The notes beneath the pieces are model-generated. The model was not told the origin of the DNA and made no database searches. It was given only the letters and a program-made list of their open reading frames with translations. A stretch of 64,000 nt of DNA, from positions 186,001 to 250,000 of the forward strand of contig NZ_JOFZ01000005.1 of the NCBI RefSeq assembly GCF_000721265.1, written 5' to 3'. The translations under genes were made by a program, and so were the position numbers. Below, one piece after another: positions 52,303-61,131 of the stretch; positions within the stretch are counted from its first letter, which is position 1; each line of letters begins with the position of its first letter. This DNA is from Streptomyces sp. NRRL F-5126. Lineage in GTDB: Bacteria > Actinomycetota > Actinomycetes > Streptomycetales > Streptomycetaceae.

Positions 52303-53163
52303 TCAGCGGGTCGGCGTGCCCGTCACCCCGGTGGAGAATTCCTGGCTGCCGAGTACGCGCAGCAGTTCCAGCCGCTCGCGCGTCTCGGAATCCGCAGGGG
52401 TGAGTACCAGCAGTTGTTGGCCCTGGTCAGGCGTGACCAGTGTTTCGCACTCCATCACCATGCGGCCGACCCGCGGGTGCAGCAGGGTCTTGCGGTCGGC
52501 GCGGCGGACCGCCACCTCGTGTTCGTCCCAGAGACGGCGGAAGTCGGTGCTCGCGGTCCGCAGCCGGTCGACGAGTCCGGCGACCGTGGGGTCACCTGAC
52601 CGGCGGCCGACGGCCGCGCGCAGGTCGGCCACGAGGTGGCGCCCGTAACCCTCCCGCTCCTCGGGGGCGACGACCGCGCGGGAAGCGGGGTCGGCGAACC
52701 AGCGGTACACGGGGTACCGCAGGTCGCCGGAGAAGCCGCCGCGGTCGCCCGCCAGCAAAGCGGCCGCGCGGTTTTGTGCGAGGACTTCACCCAGGTCCGA
52801 CAGCACCATCGCCGGGGTGTCGCCGAGCAGGTCGAGCATGCGGATCAGGCCGGCTCGGGCCAGGCGCGCCACCCCGTCGGCGGGCGGTGGGTGGTGGCCG
52901 GCGAGGTGGAACAGGTGGTCGCGCTCGTCGTCGGACAGGCGCAGTGCCCGGGCCAGCGAGCCCAGGAGCTGGGTCGAGGGTTGGCTGCTGCGGCCCTGCT
53001 CGAGCCGTACGACGTAGTCCACCGACATGCCGGCGAGCATGGCCACCTCTTCCCGACGGAGCCCCGTGGTGCGGCGCCGGGGGCCGTCGGCGAGGCCGAC
53101 ATCGGCCGGGCGGATCGCCTTGCGGCGGCGGCGCAGGAAGTCCGCGAGCTGGTCACGTTCCAT
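52303..53163 (-). CDS. XRE regulator, MmyB-like
   Basis: The protein is 286 residues from ATG 53163 (MERDQLADFLRRRRKAIRPA). The N-terminal XRE helix-turn-helix contains TTGLRREEVAMLAGMSVDYV. The rest is the MmyB-like ligand-binding (PAS-like) domain, with NRAAALLAG and HHP-containing segments. MmyB-type regulators are believed to sense small hydrophobic ligands such as fatty acids and are usually divergent from the oxidoreductase gene they control. Here the divergent gene is an aldo/keto reductase starting 127 bases away. The ribosome site is weak. Confidence 0.88.
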   Translation of the reverse strand: MERDQLADFLRRRRKAIRPADVGLADGPRRRTTGLRREEVAMLAGMSVDYVVRLEQGRSSQPSTQLLGSLARALRLSDDERDHLFHLAGHHPPPADGVARLARAGLIRMLDLLGDTPAMVLSDLGEVLAQNRAAALLAGDRGGFSGDLRYPVYRWFADPASRAVVAPEEREGYGRHLVADLRAAVGRRSGDPTVAGLVDRLRTASTDFRRLWDEHEVAVRRADRKTLLHPRVGRMVMECETLVTPDQGQQLLVLTPADSETRERLELLRVLGSQEFSTGVTGTPTR

Positions 53164-53289
53164 GACCCCATGGTCCCTCGCGGCAGGCAGCCGAGCCAGG
53201 GACCGGCTCTCCCAGGATGAACGCTCCACTCCCGGGTGCCGCGGTAAGGGCGCAGGCTCGTTGGGAGACCCGCGACGAAGGAGAACCCG

Positions 53290-54285
53290 ATGCAGACTCG
53301 AAATCTGGGCACCACCGGCCCTGCGGTTTCCGCGCTAGGCCTGGGCGCGATGGGCATGTCGGGCGCTTACGGCGAGGCCGACCGCTCGGAGAGTATCGCC
53401 ACCGTGCACGCCGCGCTGGAGGCGGGCGTCACGCTGATCGACACCGGCGATTTCTACGCCATGGGCCACAACGAATTGCTGCTCGCCGAGGCGCTGCGTG
53501 GCCGGGACCGGGACAGCTACCGGCTGAGCGTCAAGTTCGGCATGCTGCGGGCGCCGGGCCCCGGGTTCGGTGGACAGGACGGCCGCCCTGAGGCTGTGAA
53601 GAACTTCCTGGCCTACTCGCTGACCCGACTGGGCACCGACCACATCGACATCTACCGTCCCGCGCGGCTGGACCCGGCGGTGCCGATCGAGGAAACCGTC
53701 GGCGCGATCAAGGAGATGATCGACGCCGGCTATGTGCGCCACCTCGGCCTCTCGGAGGTCGACGCGGCGACGATCCGCCGGGCGCACGCGGTTCACCCCG
53801 TCGCCGACCTGCAGATCGAGTACTCGCTGATCTCCCGAGCGGTGGAGGCGGACGTACTGCCCACGCTGCGGGAGCTCGGCATCGGCCTGACCGCGTACGG
53901 CGTCCTCAGCCGTGGACTCATCTCGGGGCACTGGTCTGCCGGCCGTGCCATGGACCCCGGCGACGGCCGAGGCTTCAGCCCCCGGTTCTCCGCCGGGAAC
54001 GTGGAGCACAACCTCACCCTCGTCGAGGCCCTGCGCCGGATCGCCGACGCGAAGGGCTGCACCGTCGCCCAGCTGGCCATCGCCTGGGTGGCCGCACAGG
54101 GCGAGGACATCGTGCCTCTGGTCGGTGCCCGCACCCGGGAGCGACTGGCCGAGGCGCTGCCGGCGATGGAACTGAACCTCTCCGCGGACGAGCTCGCCGA
54201 GATCGAGAAGGCAGTGCCGGCGGGCGCCGCGCGTGGCGACCGGTACCCGTCCGCGTTCATGTCCGGCCTCGGCGTCGGGAACTGA
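53290..54285 (+). CDS. Aldo/keto reductase
   Basis: This 331-residue TIM-barrel NADPH oxidoreductase has GLGAMGMSGAYG, catalytic Asp and Tyr in LIDTGDFYAMGHNE, lysine in LSVKFG, and cofactor-binding VPLVGARTRERL. At the place where the tetrad histidine usually follows the fourth strand, the sequence is DIYRPARLDP. This subgroup therefore lacks the histidine and may prefer particular aldehydes or run slowly. A gaaggagaac ribosome site precedes the ATG. It is divergent from an MmyB-like XRE regulator, which probably represses it. Confidence 0.9.
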   Translation: MQTRNLGTTGPAVSALGLGAMGMSGAYGEADRSESIATVHAALEAGVTLIDTGDFYAMGHNELLLAEALRGRDRDSYRLSVKFGMLRAPGPGFGGQDGRPEAVKNFLAYSLTRLGTDHIDIYRPARLDPAVPIEETVGAIKEMIDAGYVRHLGLSEVDAATIRRAHAVHPVADLQIEYSLISRAVEADVLPTLRELGIGLTAYGVLSRGLISGHWSAGRAMDPGDGRGFSPRFSAGNVEHNLTLVEALRRIADAKGCTVAQLAIAWVAAQGEDIVPLVGARTRERLAEALPAMELNLSADELAEIEKAVPAGAARGDRYPSAFMSGLGVGN

Positions 54286-54349
54286 GCCCCACTCTCCGCC
54301 GGGCCCGCTCCGGCGGCCCGGACTCCTGGCTCGGACACCAGGGAACAGA

Positions 54350-54802
54350 TCACCCAAAGGCGCGCAGCGCCTCGTCCGCGTGCCGGGTCATGTTCGTCTC
54401 GCTGCTGATGACCTTGACCACGCGCCGATCGGTGCCGATGGCGAAGGTCCAGCGCTTCACCGGTGTGAGCCTGCCCAGCAGGCCGCCACGCGCGACACCG
54501 AACATGCCCGCGACGGCGCCGTCCTCGTCGGACAGCAACGGGTAGTCGAACGTGTGCGCGTCGGCGAACTCCTTCTGCTTCGCCGGCGCGTCCCGGCTGA
54601 TCCCTACGCGCTGCACACCGGCGGCGGCGAACTCGCCGGCCAGGTCGCGAAAGTGGCATGCCTCCTTCGTGCAGCCGGCCGACATCGCGGCGGGGTAGAA
54701 GAACAACGCCACGGGCCCACCGGCCAGCAGCCCGCTGAGCGAGCGCTTCTCACCGGTCTGGTCGGGCAGTTCGAAGTCAGGGACGAGCTCGCCTTCTTTC
54801 AT
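54350..54802 (-). CDS. bcp: Peroxiredoxin, BCP/PrxQ type
   Basis: This 150-residue thiol peroxidase starts at ATG 54802. The active site is in FFYPAAMSAGCTKEACHFRD: peroxidatic cysteine in GCT and a second cysteine five residues later, as in PrxQ proteins that form an intramolecular disulfide. SRDAPAKQKEFADAH and PLLSDEDGAVAGMFGVA complete the family pattern. It reduces hydrogen peroxide and organic hydroperoxides with a thioredoxin-like partner. It converges on the aldo/keto reductase gene, and the two may both serve stress defence. Confidence 0.9.
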   Translation of the reverse strand: MKEGELVPDFELPDQTGEKRSLSGLLAGGPVALFFYPAAMSAGCTKEACHFRDLAGEFAAAGVQRVGISRDAPAKQKEFADAHTFDYPLLSDEDGAVAGMFGVARGGLLGRLTPVKRWTFAIGTDRRVVKVISSETNMTRHADEALRAFG

Positions 54803-54978
54803 GACCCCACCATGCCACTCGACCCACGAGTTCGCCGCCGTGTCGCAGGGTGCACTCACGCCCAGCGCGGTTCGTCGACGCCGCGCCCTGCTACGAGGCC
54901 GGTGACATGAAAGCGCGGGTCGCCTCCGACTGAACCGCAGTGCTGGCACTCTGGGCTGGTCGAACACGAGGAGATGCC

Positions 54979-55308
54979 ATGAGCACGCACAAAGCCGTCT
55001 ATGACGACGGAGCAATCCGCTGCGACGACCAGGGGCTCACCATCCGCCGCTACTACCCATGGGGCGCGAAGCGGATCCGCTACGCCTCGATCCAGGACGT
55101 CGAAACCCTCCCTCTCACCGGACTGAGCAGGGCGCGGAAGTGGCGCATCTGGGGCTCAGGAGACTTCATCCACTGGTGGAACCTCGACCCCTCGCGGCCG
55201 AAGAAGAACACGGCGCTCGTGATCCACGTCGGACGCCGCGTATACCCCACCATCACCCCCGACGATCCGGCCGCAGTCACTCGGATCCTCACCGAGATGA
55301 CCAAGTGA
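54979..55308 (+). CDS. Small PH-domain-like protein
   Basis: This 109-residue, beta-rich protein (DDGAIRCDDQGLTIRRYYPWG, then RYASIQDVE and RVYPTITPDDPAAVTRIL) resembles bacterial PH-like proteins that are built as one small barrel and a helix. No transmembrane segment is present. A gaggagatgcc site precedes the ATG. It stands alone between a peroxiredoxin and a transporter on the opposite strand. Function unknown. Confidence 0.72.
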   Translation: MSTHKAVYDDGAIRCDDQGLTIRRYYPWGAKRIRYASIQDVETLPLTGLSRARKWRIWGSGDFIHWWNLDPSRPKKNTALVIHVGRRVYPTITPDDPAAVTRILTEMTK

Positions 55309-55359
55309 ACCGGTGCGGGACGAAAGGCGTCGTATCGCACCGCGGCGCCTGTGATGCCC

Positions 55360-56619
55360 TCAAGCCCCTGCGGCCTCTGCGTTCTCGCCGTCGGTTCCCA
55401 CCTCCTGCGGCCCGGGGGCTGCCGCATGCGCTCGGGCATCGCTGCCAGGGAGGCAGCCCACCGCAGTGATGACCCCTGCGGCGCCGGCTGTGAGCAGCAG
55501 GATCCGATGGTCGACGAGAGCCACCAGGCCGGCCCCGGCGGCCAGGGCGAGAGCGTTGGGCGCGAAGACAAGGGTGTTCGCGGTGGCCGCCACCCTGCCG
55601 AGGAGTTCGCCCGGTGTCTCACGCTGGACGGCGGTCATGGCCGCGATCAGCACGCAGGGCAGGCCCGCGCCGATCATGGCGCCGGCGAACAGGGAGACGG
55701 GCACCGAGGGGATGACGCGCAGGGCGACGCCCGACGCGAACAGCACGATGCCCGCTGCGGCGAAGACTCGTTCGGGCATCCGCCGCAGCAGATGGCCTGC
55801 GAACAGCCCGCTGAGCACGGAGCCGGTGCCCTGCGCGGCGTAGAGCACTCCGACGAACGCGGGCGGACGGTGCAGGCCGGCATCGACCACCGCGTACACG
55901 GCCGCGCCGTTCAGCCCGGCCACACCCATGGTTGCGGCACCGGCCAGAACCAGGCGCCACAGATGCGGGCGGCCTCGCAGGTAGCGGACTCCCTCGGCGG
56001 CCTCGGTGCTCCACCGGCGGGCGGCGGCAGGGCGGGGCGCAGGATCGGCAACGCGTATGAGGGTGAAAGCCGCTGCGGCGACGACAAAGGTGACCGCGTC
56101 AAGCAGGGCCATGGCCCCGCCGCCGAATCGCACGAACAGGCCGGCTCCCAGAAGCGGGGCGACCAGTTTCATGCCCTCGCTCACCGTCATCCGCAGGCCG
56201 TTGAAGTCACCGCGCAGCGCTTCCGGCACGGTGGTCGCCACCCATGCGGCCTCCGCCGCATCCAGCAGCACGGAGCTGACGCCGTACACGGTCAGCACGG
56301 CGAACAGGATCCAGATCCGGTCTCTGGAGTCGACGGCGAGGAGAGGCATCAGCGCCACGGCCATACCGAGTCTGACCAGGATCAGCAGCGGCCGCCGACG
56401 CACGCGGTCGGCCACCGTGCCGATCAGCGGGCCGAAGAGAAGGGGCGCCCACACGCAGAACCGCGTCAGGGCGGCCAGACTGTCCGACCCGGTCAGCGAC
56501 TTGGCCCACACGCCGGCGGCCAGCAACATGGCCGAGGTGCCAAAACCTGAGACCACGACACCACTCAGGTACAGCGTCGTATTGCGATCGCGTAAGACCT
56601 GCTGTCCGCCCCAGTCCAT
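55360..56619 (-). CDS. MFS efflux transporter
   Basis: This 419-residue protein has about twelve hydrophobic segments and the MFS loop GTVADRVRRRPLLILV between helices 2 and 3, with DFNGLRMTVSEGMKLVAPLLG in the middle. It resembles MdfA/enterobactin exporter-like drug transporters. Start ATG 56619 has aggatgacggg upstream. It lies four bases after the phosphotransferase gene and is surely cotranscribed with it. The two together look like a small-molecule modification and export pair, possibly antibiotic resistance, which is inference. Confidence 0.87.
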   Translation of the reverse strand: MDWGGQQVLRDRNTTLYLSGVVVSGFGTSAMLLAAGVWAKSLTGSDSLAALTRFCVWAPLLFGPLIGTVADRVRRRPLLILVRLGMAVALMPLLAVDSRDRIWILFAVLTVYGVSSVLLDAAEAAWVATTVPEALRGDFNGLRMTVSEGMKLVAPLLGAGLFVRFGGGAMALLDAVTFVVAAAAFTLIRVADPAPRPAAARRWSTEAAEGVRYLRGRPHLWRLVLAGAATMGVAGLNGAAVYAVVDAGLHRPPAFVGVLYAAQGTGSVLSGLFAGHLLRRMPERVFAAAGIVLFASGVALRVIPSVPVSLFAGAMIGAGLPCVLIAAMTAVQRETPGELLGRVAATANTLVFAPNALALAAGAGLVALVDHRILLLTAGAAGVITAVGCLPGSDARAHAAAPGPQEVGTDGENAEAAGA

Positions 56620-56623
56620 CCCG

Positions 56624-57559
56624 TCATCCTTCGCACTCGTCGAGAGCGCCGACGATCCGTTCCAGCCCGTCCAGCACGGTCACGGCGTCCTGCCACGGGC
56701 GCACCCGCGCGTCGCCGCGCCGCCGCCAGCGCCCCGCGAGGAACTGCACGCATGCCACGGTCAGCCACCAGCGGGTCGTCTCCGCGTCCGGCTGCCAGCC
56801 GGTGTCCCCGGCATAGCCGTGCCAGACGGCAGCGGCTCGGCGCTCGGCCAGGCCGCGGTCCGCGGGATCGGGACTGAGGAGCGCCAAGACCGCTGCGCGG
56901 GCGGGATCAAGGCCCAAAGGGGTCGCCTGGGCGGTCTCCCAGTCGATCAGGTGGTCAGGACCGTCGTCGCTGACCATGAAGTTCCCGGGCCCCGGATCCC
57001 CGTGGGTGAACACCGGGCGTGACAGGGACGGCCCGGTGGCGGCCGCAGCCGCTCGCTTCACGGCAGCGGCCTGCGCCCCGGGCAACTGTGCCACCAGCAC
57101 CGCCGTGGCGCGCTCGTGGTTGCTCACCGTGTCGTCCGCGTCCAACAGGCGGATCCCCGAGCCGCCGACGGGCAGCCGCGTCAGGCCTGCCAGGCAGGTA
57201 CCCATGCGCCGCCAGTCGAACGGGGTGACGGGGCGGTGCCCCCGCACCCGCTCCAGTACGAGGCATCTGGCACCCTCGTACTCCCCGCTACGGACCTCGC
57301 CCCACCGGTACACGTGCGGCACGGCTGCCGTGTGCCGCACCGCCCATGCCAGAGCGTGGTACTCGGCACACAGCCCACCGGCAGCGCCCTCCACCTTGGC
57401 GACAACCGCCTCGGAGTCGGGGGAGCGGCCGAAGAACACCCAGTTGTTCTGACCGCCGGATGCCGGTGTCAGTCGGCTCACGGTGAAACCGTCGGTGAGT
57501 TCGAGGTGCGGGAGTGTCAAGCGCCGTCCCCAGTTCGCCGGAGCTGCTCGGTTCGGCAT
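56624..57559 (-). CDS. Aminoglycoside phosphotransferase-family kinase
   Basis: The protein is 311 residues from ATG 57559 (MPNRAAPANWGRRLTLPHLE). The APH fold is visible: a glycine-containing N-lobe (SGGQNNWVFFG), catalytic loop FTHGDPGPGNFMV (HGDxxxxN) and metal-binding LIDWETA. It should phosphorylate a small hydroxylated molecule such as an aminoglycoside, homoserine or choline; the family cannot be narrowed by sequence alone. The coupled MFS gene four bases downstream favours a drug-resistance pair. Upstream lies an IS5-type relic. Confidence 0.82.
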   Translation of the reverse strand: MPNRAAPANWGRRLTLPHLELTDGFTVSRLTPASGGQNNWVFFGRSPDSEAVVAKVEGAAGGLCAEYHALAWAVRHTAAVPHVYRWGEVRSGEYEGARCLVLERVRGHRPVTPFDWRRMGTCLAGLTRLPVGGSGIRLLDADDTVSNHERATAVLVAQLPGAQAAAVKRAAAAATGPSLSRPVFTHGDPGPGNFMVSDDGPDHLIDWETAQATPLGLDPARAAVLALLSPDPADRGLAERRAAAVWHGYAGDTGWQPDAETTRWWLTVACVQFLAGRWRRRGDARVRPWQDAVTVLDGLERIVGALDECEG

Positions 57560-57654
57560 CCACTGTAGTGAGCGGCCGCTGTGCCGCCTTCCCACCGTGC
57601 CTTCCCGGCAGCCCGTCGATCGCGTCACCGAGTCCGCGCCCCGGCGAGTCGGCC

Positions 57655-58200
57655 GACTTGGGGCGTCCGCCAGTAAGTCACCTGATGATCTCGGTGGCGA
57701 GGGCGACGAAGAACGCGGTGCCGTTCGGTGCACCCGCGCCGATGGCCGAAGTTGTTCATCCACGAGTTCGTGCGCTCTACGACCCACCATCCCTCGGAGT
57801 GGATCGGGGTCTGTTCGCCCCGTTCGGCGATCTTCGCGGTGATGCCTCGCGTGTCGAGGCCGACGTGGACCGGCCGGTAGCCGTAGCCCGCATCCAGGCT
57901 CAGCGCCGGTTGTTCGGGAAGCGGGCCCAGCGTCTTGACATCGGTGCGCTGTGAGCGTTTGCGAGGCCGATCATGGGGTCGTACGCGGAGAGCGCGGCCA
58001 GGTGTAGGGCGACCTCGCCAGCGCCGGCGGCCGTCCACTCGTCACGGCGCCTGCGCAAGGTGGTCGGCGAGCACGTCGCGTCCGCCACTCGCTCGTACCC
58101 CATCCCGGACACCAGCACCTCGATTGAGATTGCCGAAGATCACGTCGTTCGGGATCCGTCGGCGATGGCACGACAGGCACATCTCCTCCTGCAAACACAG
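57655..58200 (-). pseudogene. Broken IS5-type transposase
   Basis: On the minus strand from about 58118, MLVSGMGYERVADATCSPTT and RRRRDEWTAAG match the N-terminus of streptomycete IS5-type transposases. In another frame, GYRPVHVGLDTRGITAKIAE then WWVVERTNSWMNNFG match the C-terminal part (about 57870-57745). The middle with the first catalytic aspartate is missing and at least one frameshift separates the parts. No intact terminal repeats were found. It lies between the phosphotransferase and the DHA2 efflux gene and is not active. Confidence 0.72.
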
Positions 58201-58235
58201 ATCCTCCCCGGCCCCGGGGTGGCGTCGTCGTCTGG

Positions 58236-59744
58236 TCAGCGAGTGGCGTTCTCCGTGACCGGCTTCTTCTCGGCCGCCGCACGTTGCGCCGTGGTGGCAG
58301 GGCGCAGCAGAGTGGCGGCGAGGAGGAGAGCAGCGGCGACGAGGCACGAGCCGATGCGGAAGGCGAACTGGTAGCCGCCCGTGAGTGCTGAGGTGGAGTT
58401 GGAGCCGTCGCCCAGGAGGGCATTGGTGTGCGAGGCGGCGAGAGTGCTGAGGGCCGCGAGGCCGAAGGCGCTGCCGATCTGCTGCATGGTGTTGAACATG
58501 CCGGAGGCGATCCCTGAGTCCTGGGGCGTGGCCGCTGACATCGCGAGCGTGGCCAGCGACGGCATCGCGAGGCCGAAGCCGATACCGAGCGGCAGCAGTG
58601 CGGGCAGGACGTCCGCGAGGTAACTCCCGTCCGCCGGCGCGCGGCTGAGGACGGCGAGGCCCGCCGTGATCAGGAAGAGTCCTGGAAGGAGTACGCCACG
58701 GGGGCCGAAGCGTGAAATCAGCCTGGCCGAGAAGCCGAGCGACAACGCGCCGATCGCGACCGAGACCGGGAAAACGCCGAGGCCGGTGTGGACCTCGTCG
58801 AAGCCGAGCACCTTCTGCAGGTAAAGCACGCACAGGAACTGGAAGCTGAACATCCCGGCCACCATGAGGGCCTGGATGCCCATCGCTCCTGAGACGTTGC
58901 GCGAGCGGAACACACGCAGCGGCAGAAGCGGGTGACTCGCCTTCGCCTGACGGGCGACCATTGCCAGGAGCAGGACGAGTGCCGCAGCGCCGAAGCCCAA
59001 GGTGTGCGCGGATGCCCAGCCGTAGCCGGCGGTCTCGACGATCGTGTAGACACCGAGCATCAGTGCGGAGGTGACCAGGAGCGCCCCCATCGCATCGAAC
59101 CCCTCACCGAGCCCGCTGCCGTGCTCGGACGCGAGCATGCGCCCGGCCAATAGCACGGCCACGAAGCCGATCGGAACGTTGACGAAGAAGATCCAGTGCC
59201 AGCCGATGGCCTGCGTCAGGACGCCGCCGGCGAGAAGGCCCAACGAGCCACCGGCGGACTGGACGAAGCTGTAGACGCCGATGGCCTTGGCCCTTTCCTT
59301 CTGCTGCGGGAACAGCGTGACGACCATGCCCAGGGTGACGGCTGAGGTCACCGCGCCGCCGATGCCCTGGACGAACCGGGAGGCGAGCAGCATTGCCGAA
59401 TCTTGCGACACACCGCACAGCAGCGAGGCGGTCGTGAAGATGCCCAAGCCGGTGATGAAGACGCGCTTGCGCCCGATCAGGTCGCCGAGCCGACCGGAGA
59501 GCAGTAGCAGACCGCCGAAGGGGACCAGATAGATGTTGACCACCCAGGCCAGGCCCGACGAGGAGAATCCGAGGTCTTGCTGGATGGTCGGCAGCGCCAC
59601 GTTCACGATGGTCCCGTCGAGGATGACCATCAACTGACCAGCACAGAGCACGGCCAAGGCCGCCCAACGGGATGTCGGTGCCGAGGAGACGGTTCTGGGC
59701 AAGGGGCCCCCTTCCATTGGTGCACGACTTGTTACAGCCGTCAT
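58236..59744 (-). CDS. DHA2-family drug efflux pump (EmrB/QacA type)
   Basis: This 502-residue protein has fourteen predicted membrane segments and the family motifs VILDGTIVNVALPTIQQDLG (motif D1 of the 14-helix pumps), GRLGDLIGRKRVF (motif A) and GLLAGGVLTQAIGWHWIFFVNVPIG (motif C and following). It exports drugs or toxic organics using the proton gradient. Start ATG 59744 lies inside a perfect inverted repeat shared with the divergent HxlR gene, so it is probably repressed by HxlR until an inducer appears. Confidence 0.92.
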   Translation of the reverse strand: MTAVTSRAPMEGGPLPRTVSSAPTSRWAALAVLCAGQLMVILDGTIVNVALPTIQQDLGFSSSGLAWVVNIYLVPFGGLLLLSGRLGDLIGRKRVFITGLGIFTTASLLCGVSQDSAMLLASRFVQGIGGAVTSAVTLGMVVTLFPQQKERAKAIGVYSFVQSAGGSLGLLAGGVLTQAIGWHWIFFVNVPIGFVAVLLAGRMLASEHGSGLGEGFDAMGALLVTSALMLGVYTIVETAGYGWASAHTLGFGAAALVLLLAMVARQAKASHPLLPLRVFRSRNVSGAMGIQALMVAGMFSFQFLCVLYLQKVLGFDEVHTGLGVFPVSVAIGALSLGFSARLISRFGPRGVLLPGLFLITAGLAVLSRAPADGSYLADVLPALLPLGIGFGLAMPSLATLAMSAATPQDSGIASGMFNTMQQIGSAFGLAALSTLAASHTNALLGDGSNSTSALTGGYQFAFRIGSCLVAAALLLAATLLRPATTAQRAAAEKKPVTENATR

Positions 59745-59754
59745 CTTCTGTAAC
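59731..59754. promoter_or_regulatory. HxlR operator between efflux pump and regulator
   Basis: GTTACAG (59731-59737) and CTGTAAC (59748-59754) form a perfect inverted repeat with a 10-base spacer. HxlR/QorR-type regulators bind sites of this shape. The repeat covers the start codon of the efflux pump and lies 29 bases before the regulator's GTG, so binding would repress both genes. Confidence 0.7.
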
Positions 59755-59783
59755 CATGGCGCGCACCGGAAGGAGGCACTTTC

Positions 59784-60170
59784 GTGTCACGCAGTCACAC
59801 CGATGTGTCCGAGCAGGTCAGCAACGAGGCGTGCCCCCTCACCGAAGTCCTCGACCACGTCGCGGGAAAGTGGAGCATCGGAATTCTCGTCGCTGCCGCG
59901 AACGGTCCGGTCCGGTTCACCGAGTTGGAGCGCGCCATCAAGGGCATCAGCCGACGCATGCTCACCTTGAACCTGCGCAAGCTGGAACGCGACGGCCTGC
60001 TCATCCGGACCATCTACCCCACCGTGCCGCCCAAGGTCGAATACAGCCTCACACCCATGGCCCGCGAACTCCACGCGACCCTGACTGGGCTCGTCGGCTG
60101 GGCGGAACGCCACCGAGCCGACATCACCACCGCCCGCGCCACCTACGACGCCGCCGCATCGGCTCCCTGA
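59784..60170 (+). CDS. HxlR-family regulator
   Basis: The protein is 128 residues from GTG 59784 with a strong aaggaggc ribosome site. The HxlR winged helix is clear: ACPLTEVLDHVAGKWSIGIL, RFTELERAIKGISRRMLTLN and LRKLERDGLLIR. The conserved N-terminal cysteine (residue 17, ACPL) is the redox or electrophile sensor in members such as HypR and YodB, so thiol-reactive compounds may release it from the operator at 59731-59754 and induce the pump. Confidence 0.93.
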   Translation: MSRSHTDVSEQVSNEACPLTEVLDHVAGKWSIGILVAAANGPVRFTELERAIKGISRRMLTLNLRKLERDGLLIRTIYPTVPPKVEYSLTPMARELHATLTGLVGWAERHRADITTARATYDAAASAP

Positions 60171-60541
60171 CACCCGCGCAGGGACCCGGCAGCGGTTGAA
60201 ACGAACACCTATGGGCGGACGCCCTCAACGGCCATACCTCGCACGGGCCCGCCTCTCGGCCTGCCGATGCCATCCGGCCACAAGTGCCGGAAGCCGTCAG
60301 GAGGCAGGCAACCGGGCTTTGTCCGACCTGCACAAGTTCCCTGCCGGGAGACTGTTCCAGACCGCAGGGGCGGGTGCGTGCCTGCACGGCGGACTATGAG
60401 AAACAGACGAGCTGTCATCCTGCCCTGCCTGGCCGACAGTTCGACTCGTGCGAGGAGCTCCGGACGGCGGGAGCCTGGAAGCAGCGCCGCGACAGAGCTC
60501 CCCAACACGACGACACTCCGCAATCGACCTACGGAGCCGCC
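60171..60541. other. Gene-free stretch
   Basis: This 371-base interval lies between the HxlR gene and the small membrane-protein gene. No open frame here shows a convincing start, family similarity or usual codon bias. I see no RNA gene or repeat. Confidence 0.4.
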
Positions 60542-60736
60542 ATGGAGGATAATCCCCATTCCCCGCCGTCCGGAACCATCACGCGCCATGATCAGGTGCT
60601 CACCCGCCGGGTCAGGATGCGGCGATGGGTGAGCCGGAACCGCCGTGGAATCGTCGCCCACTTCGCCCGAGGCGTTGCCTACGGTGCAGGGCTCGGCCTC
60701 ATGGGCCTGGTCGTGTGGATGATCGAGAACCACTGA
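60542..60736 (+). CDS. Small single-span membrane protein, unknown
   Basis: This 64-residue frame from ATG 60542 (MEDNPHSPPSGTITRHDQVL) has a basic middle (RRVRMRRWVSRNRRG) followed by one hydrophobic segment (VAYGAGLGLMGLVVWMI) and a short tail. The charge layout suggests the N-terminus stays in the cytoplasm. Only a weak ribosome site (acggagc) is present. It could be a real small membrane protein or a chance frame. No family is recognised. Confidence 0.45.
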   Translation: MEDNPHSPPSGTITRHDQVLTRRVRMRRWVSRNRRGIVAHFARGVAYGAGLGLMGLVVWMIENH

Positions 60737-60754
60737 TTTCGCGGGGCCCGGGCG

Positions 60755-61017
60755 TCCGGTTCGGGCCTCGCGAACCTTGGCCGGCAACGCGGCGCGGCGC
60801 GGCGCGCCGAGACGTGTGAGGTGTCCTCGTCCCGGTCGCCCGGTTCGGCCGGCCCCTGCGTCACGGGGCGGCCTTCCGCAAGGCGGCTGCCAACTGGCGG
60901 GCTACGTCGGTCCGGCAGCGAGAGGCCTGCTGCGGCCGGCGCCGCCCGCAGTTCGTTGCGTGCCGCGCCTGCCTCCCGGAGCTTCGCGTCCGTACTCCTG
61001 GGCCCGTTTGCTTCCAT
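60755..61017 (-). pseudogene. Decayed copies of the two tiny genes of the XRE locus
   Basis: From ATG 61017 the frame gives MEANGPRSTDAKLREAGAAR, matching the 75-residue protein at 40046-40273. In another frame CRTDVARQLAAALRK follows. The first frame then continues into PAEPGDRDEDTSHVS, matching the acidic protein at 39906-40049, and PAKVREAR is found further left. Both genes are present but joined and frameshifted, so neither is made intact. Confidence 0.65.
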
Positions 61018-61131
61018 GCGCGCACCTCTCCAGGTCGATCACTGCTTCACAGGACTGAGCATGAGCGGGTAGCGGCACGCTCACCAAGGGTTACGGTTTT
61101 CGGGACGTCGGAACGGAAACGGGGGTCGGCA

